From the NCBI GenBank assembly GCA_964443525.1, contig CAYUCY010000010.1:1-31475 (forward strand): DNA of 31,475 nt, written 5' to 3'. The notes under the pieces are model-generated. The model made no database searches, had not been told where the DNA came from, and was given only the letters and a program-made list of their open reading frames with translations. A program made the translations under genes and the position numbers. The DNA comes from CAYUCY01 sp964443525. Its GTDB lineage: Bacteria > Pseudomonadota > Alphaproteobacteria > Caedimonadales > Caedimonadaceae. Shown here piece by piece: positions 7,737 through 16,661 of this stretch (positions within the stretch are counted from its first letter, which is position 1; every line of letters starts with the position of its first letter).

Positions 7737-8579
7737 TCAGACACCCACGATAAAAAAATCTGCGAGATCAGCTTTTCGCGTCAGCTCTTCCCGATCTAAA
7801 ATCAGGACCTCACCGGCTTCAACGGCAATCCCTTTAAATCCCTGCTCCAGACACTTCTCTAAAGTCTCAAGACCAATGACGGGTCTGTCTGCACGCCCTT
7901 CTTGCCCCGGCTTAAAGATTTTAATAAGAAGAGGGCCATGCCCCGCTCGTTTCAGGGCGGCACAGCGCTCGATCAAAGCATTCGTCCCTTCCGCTGCTTC
8001 AACCCCTAAAATCGCCCCTTGCTGGACAACAACGGATTGACCGACGTCCAAGCTCCCCAAAGTACGCGCCACTTTTAATCCGTACTCGATACTGGAGAGA
8101 TCTTCACCATCCGGATAGCAGCGACCGAAAGAACCGCGCGGCGCCAAAACACTTCTTCCCAAAAGACTCTCAGGACTGACGACTTTAAAACCTTCTTTCT
8201 CGAGGTTTTTCACAATGATCGACAAAAGAGAATTATCTCCGAAAATAGCCTTCGCCGATTGTGCCAGCCACTTGGCTCCGAGTGCATCCACTTTTAGATG
8301 CTTCAAAGACGGCCTTTTGACGGGACCTGCCATAACCAGCTCTTTACAGCCATACGCCTTGAGGGCTGCGATTGCTTCTCCCACATGACCCAAAGGAATC
8401 CAGGCGTGGTTGACATCCTTTAAAAAGGCTGGATTCGTTTGCCCCTCATAGGCAACGACAAATAAAGGGCGTCCTTCACGCTTACAAAATTCAATAATAG
8501 CTCGAGGAAGGGTATCTCCACCCGCAATGAGACCGAGAGGTGTTTTTGTCTGACCCTCGGAGGTCACTTCGGCGTGCAT
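7737..8579 (-). CDS. lpxI: UDP-2,3-diacylglucosamine diphosphatase LpxI
   Basis: A 280-residue DUF1009 protein, the enzyme that hydrolyses UDP-2,3-diacylglucosamine to lipid X and UMP in bacteria such as Caulobacter that lack LpxH. Visible features are the N-terminal nucleotide-type motif GLIAGGDTLP (residues 16-25), the KELVMAGPVKRPS segment, the SVVVQQGAILGVEAAEGTNA block, and the C-terminal KPGQEGRADRPVIG with IAVEAGEVLILD. Length matches the family (about 280). The start overlaps the end of lpxA by 16 bases. Function is by family; the neighbours lpxD and lpxA supply its substrate pathway. Confidence 0.93.
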   Translation of the reverse strand: MHAEVTSEGQTKTPLGLIAGGDTLPRAIIEFCKREGRPLFVVAYEGQTNPAFLKDVNHAWIPLGHVGEAIAALKAYGCKELVMAGPVKRPSLKHLKVDALGAKWLAQSAKAIFGDNSLLSIIVKNLEKEGFKVVSPESLLGRSVLAPRGSFGRCYPDGEDLSSIEYGLKVARTLGSLDVGQSVVVQQGAILGVEAAEGTNALIERCAALKRAGHGPLLIKIFKPGQEGRADRPVIGLETLEKCLEQGFKGIAVEAGEVLILDREELTRKADLADFFIVGV

Positions 8580-9373
8580 AGGGCGCGCTCCGCCTTTTTA
8601 ATGAAGTCGATCACATCTTGCACCTGCGGCGATCCCTTATATTTTTCTTCAATAAGGGACAACCGTTCTTTGAGAGTCTTCTCCCCTTGGAAAAGATCTT
8701 CAAAGGCCCCTTGCAGAGATTCAATTTCCTCTCTCGGAAAACCTCGACGTTTTAAACCGATTAAATTAAGTCCTGCCAGATGGGATCTCTCCCCTTTCAC
8801 AAGACCATAAGGGATAACATCGTATTCGACACCGCTGCACCCACCGATAATAGCGTGCGGACCGATGCGAACGAACTGGTGCACGGCAGACAAGCCGCCG
8901 ATAATGGCATAATCGTGGACCGTCACATGACCTGCCAAGGTAGCGCAATTGGCCATAATCACATAATCCCCGATCTCGCAATCATGAGCAACGTGGCTAT
9001 AGGCCATAAAAAGACAATGACTTCCTACAGTTGTTGTCATACGTCCATGAGCTGTTCCGGGTTGGATTGTTACATATTCACGGATCCGGTTATGATCTCC
9101 GATGGTAAGTGTCGAGGGTTCCCCTTTATATTTCAGATCTTGATTGATGTGACCAATCGAGGCAAAAGGGAAAATTTCATTTGCACGCCCAAGCATTGTT
9201 TTCCCTGTAACGACAACGTGAGATTTTAAAACTGTATCGTCTCCGATGGCGGCTTCTCCGGAAAGATAGCAAAACGGCCCCACATACACACGTTCCCCCA
9301 ATTGGACGGTCGGATCAACCACGGCAGAGGGGTGAATAAAAGTTTCATTGCGAGGCTTCACAAGAGGTTTCAT
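8564..9373 (-). CDS. lpxA: UDP-N-acetylglucosamine acyltransferase LpxA
   Basis: A 269-residue left-handed beta-helix acyltransferase that starts lipid A synthesis by adding a hydroxyacyl chain from acyl carrier protein to UDP-GlcNAc. Hexapeptide repeats run from about residue 13 to 190 (IHPSAVVDPTVQLG, VYVGPFCYLSGEAAIG, and later repeats). The catalytic histidine lies in SHVAHDCEIGDYVIM (His130, equivalent to E. coli His125). A helical C-terminal domain follows. Its ATG lies four bases after the fabZ stop codon, so translation is probably coupled. Length is that of the family. Confidence 0.97.
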   Translation of the reverse strand: MKPLVKPRNETFIHPSAVVDPTVQLGERVYVGPFCYLSGEAAIGDDTVLKSHVVVTGKTMLGRANEIFPFASIGHINQDLKYKGEPSTLTIGDHNRIREYVTIQPGTAHGRMTTTVGSHCLFMAYSHVAHDCEIGDYVIMANCATLAGHVTVHDYAIIGGLSAVHQFVRIGPHAIIGGCSGVEYDVIPYGLVKGERSHLAGLNLIGLKRRGFPREEIESLQGAFEDLFQGEKTLKERLSLIEEKYKGSPQVQDVIDFIKKAERALCTPK

Positions 9374-9377
9374 TTGT

Positions 9378-9845
9378 TCATGTTCCGATCATTGCTGTAT
9401 AGGTCGCTTCCGCATGAATAACACCGTTCACCCGAGCCTCGCCCCTGAATTTCCAAATCTTTTGGCGATTTTGAAGCTTCATAACATGCAGCTCGAGCTT
9501 TTGACCCGGCAAAACGGGTTTCCTGAAACGAGCCTCTTCAATCGACATAAAATAAACGGCTTTTTGATTCTTCAATCCCAAGGTGTAACAAACAAGAACG
9601 CCTGCAGCTTGAGCAAGGGCTTCCACGATTAAAACGCCGGGCATAATCGGCATATCGGGGAAATGCCCTTGGAAGAAAGGTTCATTGATCGTCACATTCT
9701 TAATTCCAATCGCACTTTCTCCGGGAACTACTTTTTCAACCCGATCCACCATGAGCATCGGAAACCGATGGGGAATCAAGTTCGTAATCTCATCATATTC
9801 AAGGGTAATATTTTCAGTGACCGTCATATCTATCGCCTCTGTCAT
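9378..9845 (-). CDS. fabZ: 3-hydroxyacyl-ACP dehydratase FabZ
   Basis: A 155-residue hot-dog-fold enzyme that dehydrates 3-hydroxyacyl-ACP in fatty acid elongation and competes with LpxA and LpxD for the same substrate. The motif LIPHRFPMLMVDRV is followed by FFQGHFPDMPIMPGVLIVEALAQAAG, with active-site His61 and Glu75. I chose the ATG at 9843-9845: it overlaps the lpxD stop as ATGA and has a GAAGGGG ribosome site. A longer reading starting at 9917 would lie inside lpxD. Placement between lpxD and lpxA is the common proteobacterial order. Confidence 0.96.
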   Translation of the reverse strand: MTEAIDMTVTENITLEYDEITNLIPHRFPMLMVDRVEKVVPGESAIGIKNVTINEPFFQGHFPDMPIMPGVLIVEALAQAAGVLVCYTLGLKNQKAVYFMSIEEARFRKPVLPGQKLELHVMKLQNRQKIWKFRGEARVNGVIHAEATYTAMIGT

Positions 9846-10897
9846 TTCGACCCCTTCTTTCGGTTTAGCTGATACTCTTCCGCCATCTTTTGGAGAGAAA
9901 CGGTTTGCTTGAGCCACTGATTCATAGGAAGAGCTGGACTACCGCAAACAGTCTCATTGTCCGAAATATCTCTCATCACACCGCTTTGAGCTGCGATGCG
10001 AACGTTATTTCCAATATTTAAGTGGCCCGTAAGACCTACCTGGCCTGCACAAATCACGTGATTCCCCAACTTGGTACTTCCGGCAATTCCGACCTGCCCC
10101 ACAAGGATACACCCGGCGCCGAGCTCGACATTGTGCCCGATCATGACCAAATTGTCAATTCTTGTACCTCGACCGATCCGCGTATCCTTTAAGCTCCCGC
10201 GATCGATGGTTGTATTGGCCCCTATCTCGACAAAATCTTCAATGATCACACGACCCAATTGAGGAACAGTGATAAATCCCTTTGCGTCGGTGGCAAAACC
10301 GAACCCGGCTTGACCGATTCGAGCCCCCGGATAAAGGACCACTTTGTTCCCGAGAACCGCGTGAGAAACTGTCACGTTTGATCCGATATCGCAACGATCG
10401 CCGATTACAACACCTCGACCAACAACAGCATTAGCCCCGATACGCACGTTATCTCCGATGACGGCATTCGATTGAATAACGACGCCCGGCTCGAGAATAA
10501 CGTTTTTACCGAGTTTAGCTGTCGGATGAATGCGCTCTTCACTCGGCTCATAAATACAATTGGAATCGGGATAAAGAGCTTGTGCTGCAAGGGCAAAAGC
10601 ACGTTGAGGTTGGAGAGTCTGAAGTGCTACTGTTTGAGCAGGCAAATGCCTTGCCATCTCAGGCGTTACAAAACATGCTCCCGCCTTCACTTCCTTCAAT
10701 TGAGAGAGATATTTCGCATTGTGAAAAAAAGTAAAGTGCTCCGGTCCAGCTTCATCCAGAGGAGCCAGATCCTGAAGAAGGGTTTCGAACGTCGTGTTAG
10801 ATGGAAGGGCAGAGAGATCAATCTCTGCCCCGCCGATTTCTGCTAACTTTGATAGACTAATAGAGCCTGATTTTTTGTAAAATCGATGATCGACCAT
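9842..10897 (-). CDS. lpxD: UDP-3-O-acylglucosamine N-acyltransferase LpxD
   Basis: A 351-residue trimeric acyltransferase that adds the second acyl chain to the lipid A precursor. It has the N-terminal uridine-binding domain (residues 1-115, with AGPEHFTFFHNAKYLSQL at about 50-67) and hexapeptide repeats from about 124 to 310 (IHPTAKLGKNVILEPGVVIQ, VRIGANAVVGRGVVIG, IGQAGFGFATDAKGF). The catalytic histidine is in MIGHNVELGAGC (His255, matching E. coli His239). A C-terminal helix ends the protein. It starts six bases after the skp stop codon and overlaps fabZ. Confidence 0.97.
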   Translation of the reverse strand: MVDHRFYKKSGSISLSKLAEIGGAEIDLSALPSNTTFETLLQDLAPLDEAGPEHFTFFHNAKYLSQLKEVKAGACFVTPEMARHLPAQTVALQTLQPQRAFALAAQALYPDSNCIYEPSEERIHPTAKLGKNVILEPGVVIQSNAVIGDNVRIGANAVVGRGVVIGDRCDIGSNVTVSHAVLGNKVVLYPGARIGQAGFGFATDAKGFITVPQLGRVIIEDFVEIGANTTIDRGSLKDTRIGRGTRIDNLVMIGHNVELGAGCILVGQVGIAGSTKLGNHVICAGQVGLTGHLNIGNNVRIAAQSGVMRDISDNETVCGSPALPMNQWLKQTVSLQKMAEEYQLNRKKGSK

Positions 10898-10903
10898 CCA
10901 TAC

Positions 10904-11446
10904 CTACTTCTTGTTGATCTCGACTTTAGGCAGCTTAGTGTTGAGTTCCCCTAAAATGCTGTCCGTAATGTCCAGTTCATCAGAACGGAAAACAACGACT
11001 GATTTTGGCAACACCATCGTAAATTGCTGAGCATCAGCCGTATGGGCAACGAGCTGCATAACTTGATTTTGAATTTGTCCCATAGCCTCGGCAAACGTTG
11101 CCTCAAGTTGCTCTCGCTTCTGCCCGACGTTCTTTTGGACATCCATCACGCGCTTTTCAAAGGCTTCCCGCTTTTTGTTAAATTCAGCTTCATTCCCCTT
11201 ATCACGAAGAGCAACAAGCTTTTGCTCCTCCCCACGAAGCTCCGTCTCATACTTTTGAAGCTCAGCTTGAAAAGCTTTTCTGCGACCTTCCAGATCCTTA
11301 TGAACTTGCTTTGCGGCGTTTGATTCTCTCATGATCTTGTCAAGATCGAGAATAGCCACCTTTTGTTCGGCAGCGGAGAGAGATGACGGTGCTGCTGCAC
11401 TCAAAAGCCCCAATGCCAGGATTGACGCGAAGATTTGTTTTTTCAT
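10904..11446 (-). CDS. skp: OmpH/Skp periplasmic chaperone
   Basis: A 180-residue exported coiled-coil protein. A signal peptide (MKKQIFASILALGLLSAAAP, ending near ALSA-type SSLSA) is followed by VAILDLDKIMRESNAAKQVH, the family's N-terminal strand and helix, and then a long, charged helical hairpin (about residues 50-130) rich in Glu, Lys and Gln. Skp holds unfolded outer-membrane proteins in the periplasm for delivery to BamA. The start at 11444-11446 has AAGGAG upstream; a longer frame overlaps bamA. It lies 13 bases after bamA, the usual order. Confidence 0.93.
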   Translation of the reverse strand: MKKQIFASILALGLLSAAAPSSLSAAEQKVAILDLDKIMRESNAAKQVHKDLEGRRKAFQAELQKYETELRGEEQKLVALRDKGNEAEFNKKREAFEKRVMDVQKNVGQKREQLEATFAEAMGQIQNQVMQLVAHTADAQQFTMVLPKSVVVFRSDELDITDSILGELNTKLPKVEINKK

Positions 11447-11459
11447 GGTTTCATACTCC

Positions 11460-13733
11460 TTAGAACCGTGTTTTAAACCCAAAGAAAATTAATTGAGTTT
11501 TATCCAGTGCATCTTTCGATATTGCTTGCGCTAAGTCAATACTAATCGGACCGAGAGGTGATCTCCAACGAAGGCCGCCGCCGAGGGATGCACGCAATTT
11601 TTTACTTTCGTAAACTTCTGGCCCTGACTCTTTCGATTGCCAAACGCTTCCCGCATCTGCAAATAAGGCTCCCTTCACCCCGAATTCATTAGGAAGTCCA
11701 ACTGGGAAATTCAGCTCAGCGGAAGCCGAATAGAATTGATGGCCGCCCAAAGGCTCGCGAGTACCCCGGTCTCGAGGGCTGACGCCGCCCACCTCGAATC
11801 CGCGCAGACTATCCCCACCCAAGATGAAGCGATCCGCGATACGGGTCCGCTTGCCAAGACCGGCCATGAAACCGTATCGACCACTTAAGGATAAAACCCA
11901 ATCATCGGACAACGGATAGTAGTACCCGGCCCGGAAAACGTTCTTCGAATATTTAACCGTACCACCAAGGCCTGCAAGTTCGTTGTTCATGCCCACATAC
12001 CACCCCATGGTCGGGTTCAGTTTACTATCTCGTCTGTCATAGGAAATATCGTGGGTAATACGAGATTTGGTCGATCGTCCTTCTTGTTCTCTGACAAGGC
12101 GAGACGCCGTTGAATCGATATTCGAGAGCTTATGGAAACTTATTCCATACCCGACGGTCTGAACTATATGCTCTGATAATTTATACCCAAAACTGAAGCC
12201 GACACCATGCTGTTCTTCATTAAACGCTTGATCGCGATATTTCTGGCTGGTGATTCGATAAAGGTCTACGCTCGCCGCCAGGTCTTTACCCATAAAATAC
12301 GGCTCCATAAATCCGATATCGAATTCTTGCTTACGCTTCGCCCACGTAACCGCCGCTCTCAGATCTTGACCTTTTCCTCGGAAGTTATGCTCGGCGAATT
12401 GAATGTTTGCGAGGGGGCCGTCCGCCGTTGAGAATCCGGCACCGAGCTGAAGCTCACCCGTCCTATCCTCTTCGACATTCACCTTAATATTCGCCTTATC
12501 GGGCGCGTCAGAGGGTTCTTGCATTACCGTGACTTTCTTGAAAAAGCCCGTATCCTTCACGTTTCTCTCGGAGTTCTTAACTTTATTGGTATTGTAGGGA
12601 TCCCCTTCATGGATCTCGAACTCGCGCCTTAAGACTTCTTCATCCGTTCGGTCATTGCCTTCAATTAGAATTTTATCGATATAAACCTTGGGTCCTTCCT
12701 GAATCACGAAATTCAGTTTCACTTTTTTAGACTCCTGATCTTTCGTCAGGTTCGGTTGAATATCGACGAAGGCGTACCCCAAAGCTCCTAAAGCCTCCGT
12801 CAGAGACTTGACTGTACTCTCCACATCCTTGTTGTTATACCAGTCACCTGCAGCAAACTTCACGTGTTTCTTCAAAATTTCCGGGTCAATTTTAGGAATT
12901 TGAGATGTGATCTCTATTTCTCCGACCTTATACCGTTCTCCTTCATGCAACGTAAACGTGATAAAAAATTCTTTCTGGTCGGGCGTGAGCTCAGCTACAG
13001 CTGACTTGACCTGAAAATCTGCATATCCGTGTTCGAGGTAAAATTTTCGGAGCAATTCCCGATCGTAGGCGATCCGGTCTGGATCGTAGTTATCGTCTGT
13101 CGTAAAAAAACGATACCAGCGACTTTCCTTTGTTTGGATCGTACTTTCCAGTTTATCTTCGCTAAACTGCTTATTCCCGATGAAGAAAATCTTACGAACG
13201 ACAGTAGCCTCTCCTTCCTCCACCTCAAATATCACATCAACGCGATTTTGATCGCGCCGAATGATTTGCGGCTTCACAACAGCTGCAAAGTACCCCTTCA
13301 ATCGATAATAATCCTGAATTTTTTGTGTATCTTCTTTTAGCTTCGCAACGGTATAAACCTGACGCGGTTTTAATTGTAGCTCGGGCTTCAGAATGTCATC
13401 GGAAATAGCCGAGTTCCCTTCGATCACCATTTGGTTGACGATAGGATTTTCGGTCACGTTAATGACAAGGGTTTGTCCTTCCACGTGAACGTGAGCATCC
13501 GCAAAATAGCCGGTCCTAAAGAGGCTAGAGAGCGCCTTATCCAGATCAAAACTGTCGTAATCTTTCCCGGCTCGAAAGTCCACTTGAGCCAAAATCGTAT
13601 CCCTATCGATACGCTGATTTCCTTCGACTTTGGCGGATTGAACAATCACCGCTTGAAGGTGTGAGGAGAAAGATACAAAAATAAGTCCTGCTCCGAGGAT
13701 GGTGGAGATTAGCTTTGTAGATTTTAGGTGCAC
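11460..13733 (-). CDS. bamA: Outer membrane assembly factor BamA
   Basis: A protein of about 757 residues with a signal peptide (SFSSHLQA end), five POTRA repeats (about residues 20-410) and a C-terminal 16-strand barrel. Visible markers: VEGNQRIDRDTILAQVDF in POTRA1, IEGNDRTDEEVLRREFEIHEG in POTRA5, LRGFEVGGVSPRD for the conserved L6 loop RGF motif, and a terminal aromatic LIFFGFKTRF strand. It inserts barrel proteins into the outer membrane with Skp as a client chaperone. I prefer the GTG at 13731-13733, which follows GAGG at five bases; an in-frame TTG at 13746-13748 is an alternative five codons longer. Confidence 0.96.
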   Translation of the reverse strand: MHLKSTKLISTILGAGLIFVSFSSHLQAVIVQSAKVEGNQRIDRDTILAQVDFRAGKDYDSFDLDKALSSLFRTGYFADAHVHVEGQTLVINVTENPIVNQMVIEGNSAISDDILKPELQLKPRQVYTVAKLKEDTQKIQDYYRLKGYFAAVVKPQIIRRDQNRVDVIFEVEEGEATVVRKIFFIGNKQFSEDKLESTIQTKESRWYRFFTTDDNYDPDRIAYDRELLRKFYLEHGYADFQVKSAVAELTPDQKEFFITFTLHEGERYKVGEIEITSQIPKIDPEILKKHVKFAAGDWYNNKDVESTVKSLTEALGALGYAFVDIQPNLTKDQESKKVKLNFVIQEGPKVYIDKILIEGNDRTDEEVLRREFEIHEGDPYNTNKVKNSERNVKDTGFFKKVTVMQEPSDAPDKANIKVNVEEDRTGELQLGAGFSTADGPLANIQFAEHNFRGKGQDLRAAVTWAKRKQEFDIGFMEPYFMGKDLAASVDLYRITSQKYRDQAFNEEQHGVGFSFGYKLSEHIVQTVGYGISFHKLSNIDSTASRLVREQEGRSTKSRITHDISYDRRDSKLNPTMGWYVGMNNELAGLGGTVKYSKNVFRAGYYYPLSDDWVLSLSGRYGFMAGLGKRTRIADRFILGGDSLRGFEVGGVSPRDRGTREPLGGHQFYSASAELNFPVGLPNEFGVKGALFADAGSVWQSKESGPEVYESKKLRASLGGGLRWRSPLGPISIDLAQAISKDALDKTQLIFFGFKTRF

Positions 13734-13764
13734 GAAAGCCTCTTTCAAAGGTTGCCTTAGGCAA

Positions 13765-14901
13765 TTACATAAAGATATTTTTCAAAAAATCAATCAGTTT
13801 CGCAAAAACCTGCAAACGCACGAGATCATTCCAGGTTGCAAACAAAAGGAGCCCGATGACAAGCGTAAAGCCGATCCGGTATCCCCATTCCTGAGCGGCC
13901 TCCGAGACCGGTTTTCCGCGAATCGCCTCAATCGAATAAAACAGGAGATGCCCCCCGTCGAGCATAGGCACGGGGAAAAGATTTAAAAGACCGAGGTTAA
14001 TGGAAAGAAGGGCCGTAAACCAAATCAAATCCCATAAACTTTTCTTTGCCACATCCCCTGTCAGCGCCGCAATGCCGATAGGCCCGCTGAGACCGTTTGC
14101 AGATTCTTTCCCGATAAGCATCTGGCCAAGAGACTTTAACGTATTATAAGTAAACTTCATACTGTCGACGGCCGCATAATAAAAGGTACTGTAGACGGGA
14201 CGAACGATGTAGCTGGACCCTCGCTCAACGCCTGCTTGCCCGTAAGTGGTCCCTCGTGCTGAAATTTCCTTAGGGGTTAACGTTAGTTCGATTTCCTGTT
14301 CCCCGCGAAGAACTTTCGCCTGGAGAGATTTTCCGGGGTTTTGCTTGATGATGTCATGAAACGCCTCAAAGGTTGGCGTAGCCTCTCCGTTTAAAGAAAG
14401 AACCACGTCATTTTGCACCAACCCAGCCTTTTCCGCGGCGCTCTCCGGCATCACGCGCCCGATCTGAGCCACCTCAGAGGGCATCGGCTGACCTGAAAAA
14501 GCGTAGAGAAAACCGAGCAAACAAATGGCAAGACCGTAGTTTGCAAGCGGTCCGGCCGCACTGACAGCCATCCTAACCCCGACGGGTTTATGAAAGAGGG
14601 AGGCTTTTTTGTCCGCCTCCGACATCTGGGAAATCTTCTCCATATCGGGCTGGCTTGCCGGATTCAGGTCGCTGAACATCTTCACGTACCCGCCGAGCGG
14701 CAAAAGGCTCACCTTCCAGCGTGTACCCGCCTTATTTGTCCAGCCGAAGAGCTCAGGCCCGAAACCAATCGAGAAAACCTCAACCCGAACCCCGTTTTTC
14801 TTTGCAACCCAATAGTGTCCTAGTTCATGAAAATAGATCAAGACGGATAAAATTACTAAAAAAGGCAGAACCGTATAAAGAAACGTCTCAAGAAGGTGCA
14901 T
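13765..14901 (-). CDS. rseP: Site-2 zinc metalloprotease RseP
   Basis: A 378-residue intramembrane protease. The zinc-binding HELGH is at residues 25-29 inside the first membrane helix. A PDZ domain covers about 110-200 (AEKAGLVQNDVVLSLNGEAT), and the second catalytic motif NLFPVPMLDGG is near residue 325. In other bacteria it cleaves anti-sigma factors and remnant signal peptides. I chose the ATG at 14899-14901 because a GGAATAGG lies upstream and the frame begins right before the first helix; a start at 14994 lacks a ribosome site. Usual upstream neighbours (dxr, cdsA, uppS) are missing; a palindromic repeat is found there instead. Confidence 0.95.
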   Translation of the reverse strand: MHLLETFLYTVLPFLVILSVLIYFHELGHYWVAKKNGVRVEVFSIGFGPELFGWTNKAGTRWKVSLLPLGGYVKMFSDLNPASQPDMEKISQMSEADKKASLFHKPVGVRMAVSAAGPLANYGLAICLLGFLYAFSGQPMPSEVAQIGRVMPESAAEKAGLVQNDVVLSLNGEATPTFEAFHDIIKQNPGKSLQAKVLRGEQEIELTLTPKEISARGTTYGQAGVERGSSYIVRPVYSTFYYAAVDSMKFTYNTLKSLGQMLIGKESANGLSGPIGIAALTGDVAKKSLWDLIWFTALLSINLGLLNLFPVPMLDGGHLLFYSIEAIRGKPVSEAAQEWGYRIGFTLVIGLLLFATWNDLVRLQVFAKLIDFLKNIFM

Positions 14902-14933
14902 ATGAAGCCTATTCCTTTGCTTTAAGTCAAAGC

Positions 14934-14962
14934 ATCTTAGAAAGCCTTCTCCCGATTTGCAA
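14934..14962 (-). promoter_or_regulatory. Candidate sigma70-type promoter of the rseP-lpx operon
   Basis: On the minus strand TTGCAA, a 17-base spacer and TAAGAT lie about 33 bases before the rseP ATG. Each box matches four of six consensus bases. This is the only plausible promoter I see close to the operon start. Confidence 0.35.
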
Positions 14963-15026
14963 GAGGGGTTAATGTTTTTCTCAGAATGACTCATAAAAAG
15001 AAACGCCCCTCCCGCACCACACCTAG

Positions 15027-15109
15027 GTCACTTCCGTGAAAGCGGAAATCTAGAAAAATAAGGGATTTCATACCGTTGAAGCCTGGATCTCCGCTTTCAC
15101 GGAGATAAC
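15027..15109. repeat. Palindromic repeat element, copy 1
   Basis: An 83-base element with imperfect inverted arms: GTCACTTCCGTGAAAGCGGA at the left and its counterpart CTCCGCTTTCACGGAGATAAC at the right, joined by AT-rich DNA. Each arm is itself a small hairpin (CCGTGAAAGCGG). It is of the same type as copy 2 at 16662-16726 and resembles dispersed intergenic elements known in many proteobacteria. Confidence 0.8.
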
Positions 15110-15257
15110 CGCTTGTCGGCGTAAAGTCATTGAAAAATCAGGCTTTTATTTTTCATGAGACAGCCCTGCTGTTTTTCTATGATTTCGCTGCATCACGAAT
15201 TATTGATGCAGCAACTTGAAGAACTCTCTTCGTTATTTTGGCAAAAAGATCACCCAC

Positions 15258-15286
15258 TTGACAAATTCATTGGCTGTCCGTACATA
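15258..15286 (+). promoter_or_regulatory. Candidate promoter of the F-box-like gene
   Basis: A perfect TTGACA (15258-15263) is followed after 17 bases by TACATA (15281-15286). It would give a leader of roughly 70 bases before the ATG at 15366. Confidence 0.45.
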
Positions 15287-15365
15287 ACACTAGAAAGCGG
15301 GAAAGAAGAAAAGTTTCCTCTCTGCTCTTTTAACTATAAAACACCGAATGAAAGATCCTTATTGT

Positions 15366-16341
15366 ATGAAAAAATTACTCTTGGCATCAGCCCTAGCATT
15401 GGGAATTTTAAACACGCCGACGCAAGCATCACTCATTGGAAAAAGAAGCGAAAAAGAATTAAACCACGAACTCCCACAAATGAGCGTTGCTCTCCCTCAT
15501 GACGTCGTTCGTCAGATGGTTCTTGAAGATCCAGAAATTCTTCCTGCAGCCATCTTGGTTTGCAAAGATTGGTCTGAAGCAACGAAAGACCTTGCAAGCT
15601 CAACGACAATCTTTTTCGGGCAGCCGTTTCTCTCCTCTGGTATTTATCCCGATTATATCTTTTCGAATTACTTTACGATTTCTTCGAATAAGTCTTCTCA
15701 ACAAAAACAAAGAACTGCGTTCAATCAGATGTTAAGGTTCGTTGTTTTTAAAATAGAAGGGTCTGACATTAAGANNNNNNNNNNTTTACACGTATAGAGA
15801 AATTCGCCGTCGCCTCACAGAAAACGCTGGGTTTCCTCAAAGCCTTAAAGCAGCTTATCCTGATAACTTCGCTCCTCTTGGCCTAACTTCCACTGTGTGG
15901 TTTAATTATCTTACTCTTTTTGATCTCTATAAAACCCGAAATGAAATCTTATCCGAGGTCCTTTCTGCGTGTCATACCGTCTTTGACAGTCTATCTACCC
16001 TGCTTACTACTCCCGATGTAAATTCATATGAAAAAGTGAAAAAATCTATCTCGACTCTCAAGGTCGATTCTATCAATTATGAGAGATTCCATCCTTTGAT
16101 GAAGACCCTCTTTCATTTCTTCAAGTTGGTAGTTATCAAGACGGACAATGACCAGAGGTATCTTTCAAGCCCCTCTTCATACGTCGATCTGCAAGAATTT
16201 CAAACCATTCCCGTGAATTTCGAAACGCTGGGTAAGGATATTGAAACTCTAAAAACGAAAGCGGAAACCCAGCTTTTGGCGCTTGCCACTCAGCGTTGGG
16301 AGATTCTTGAGAAGATCAAGACTATGCTCCGCGTCGGTTGA
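15366..16341 (+). CDS. Secreted F-box-like protein, split by an assembly gap
   Basis: The left part (15366 to the gap at 15775) encodes a signal peptide, MKKLLLASALALGILNTPTQA, followed by an F-box-like motif: LPHDVVRQMVLEDP, then ILVCKDW. This fits the F-box pattern of LP..., a hydrophobic stretch and VCK.W about 25 residues later. The right part (15787-16341) is open from the gap to a stop and is mostly helical, ending KTMLRVG. The two halves probably form one gene, but if the gap is exactly ten bases the frames do not join; a real gap length divisible by three would. F-box proteins dock substrates on eukaryotic SCF ubiquitin ligases, so a host-directed effector role is possible. No homologue is named from memory. 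A terminator follows at 16371. Confidence 0.6.
15775..15784. other. Assembly gap (10 N)
   Basis: Ten undetermined bases inside the F-box-like gene. The number is likely a placeholder. The flanking coding frames differ by one relative to a ten-base gap. Confidence 0.95.
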
Positions 16342-16370
16342 CTGAACTCTTAAAGCCATTTGACAAGGCA

Positions 16371-16411
16371 GAAAATCCCCGAGGGCACTTAGCTCGTCGG
16401 GGATTTTCTTT
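16371..16411 (+). terminator. Rho-independent terminator after the F-box-like gene
   Basis: A perfect 12-pair stem, GAAAATCCCCGA and TCGGGGATTTTC, with a 14-base loop and a short T run (TTT) lies 30 bases after the stop codon. The A-rich/T-rich stem ends would let it work in both directions, which also suits the minus-strand tRNA gene next to it. Confidence 0.85.
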
Positions 16412-16464
16412 ATGAAAACCGTTATAATTTCACTAATAAGGAGATGAGAAAAAATTGAGGGAGG

Positions 16465-16540
<76 letters not shown>

Positions 16541-16661
16541 GGATAAGACTTCACAAGCATTAATGAATTTCCAGGCGCTTGTCCAGAGACTTTTACAAAA
16601 AATTGGAGTCCCTTCATAAAAAACATAAAGTTAAAGCTTTATGCCTTCCTCCTACTTGCCT

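Larger units (their letters stand above)
14902..15365. other. Intergenic region between rseP and the F-box-like gene
   Basis: Divergent 464-base region. It holds a candidate rseP promoter (14934-14962), a palindromic repeat copy (15027-15109), a small AT-rich hairpin around 15132-15156 (TGAAAAAT / ATTTTTCA), and a candidate promoter for the F-box-like gene (15258-15286). No convincing gene is present. Confidence 0.6.

Noticed and set aside
13029..13340. Plus-strand frames inside bamA and other operon genes
   Set aside because: They are antisense shadows of strongly supported genes, with no ribosome sites or domains.
15155..15502. A 115-codon plus-strand frame ahead of the F-box-like gene
   Set aside because: It overlaps the signal peptide region of the better-supported gene in another frame, crosses the candidate promoter and has no recognisable domain or good ribosome site.
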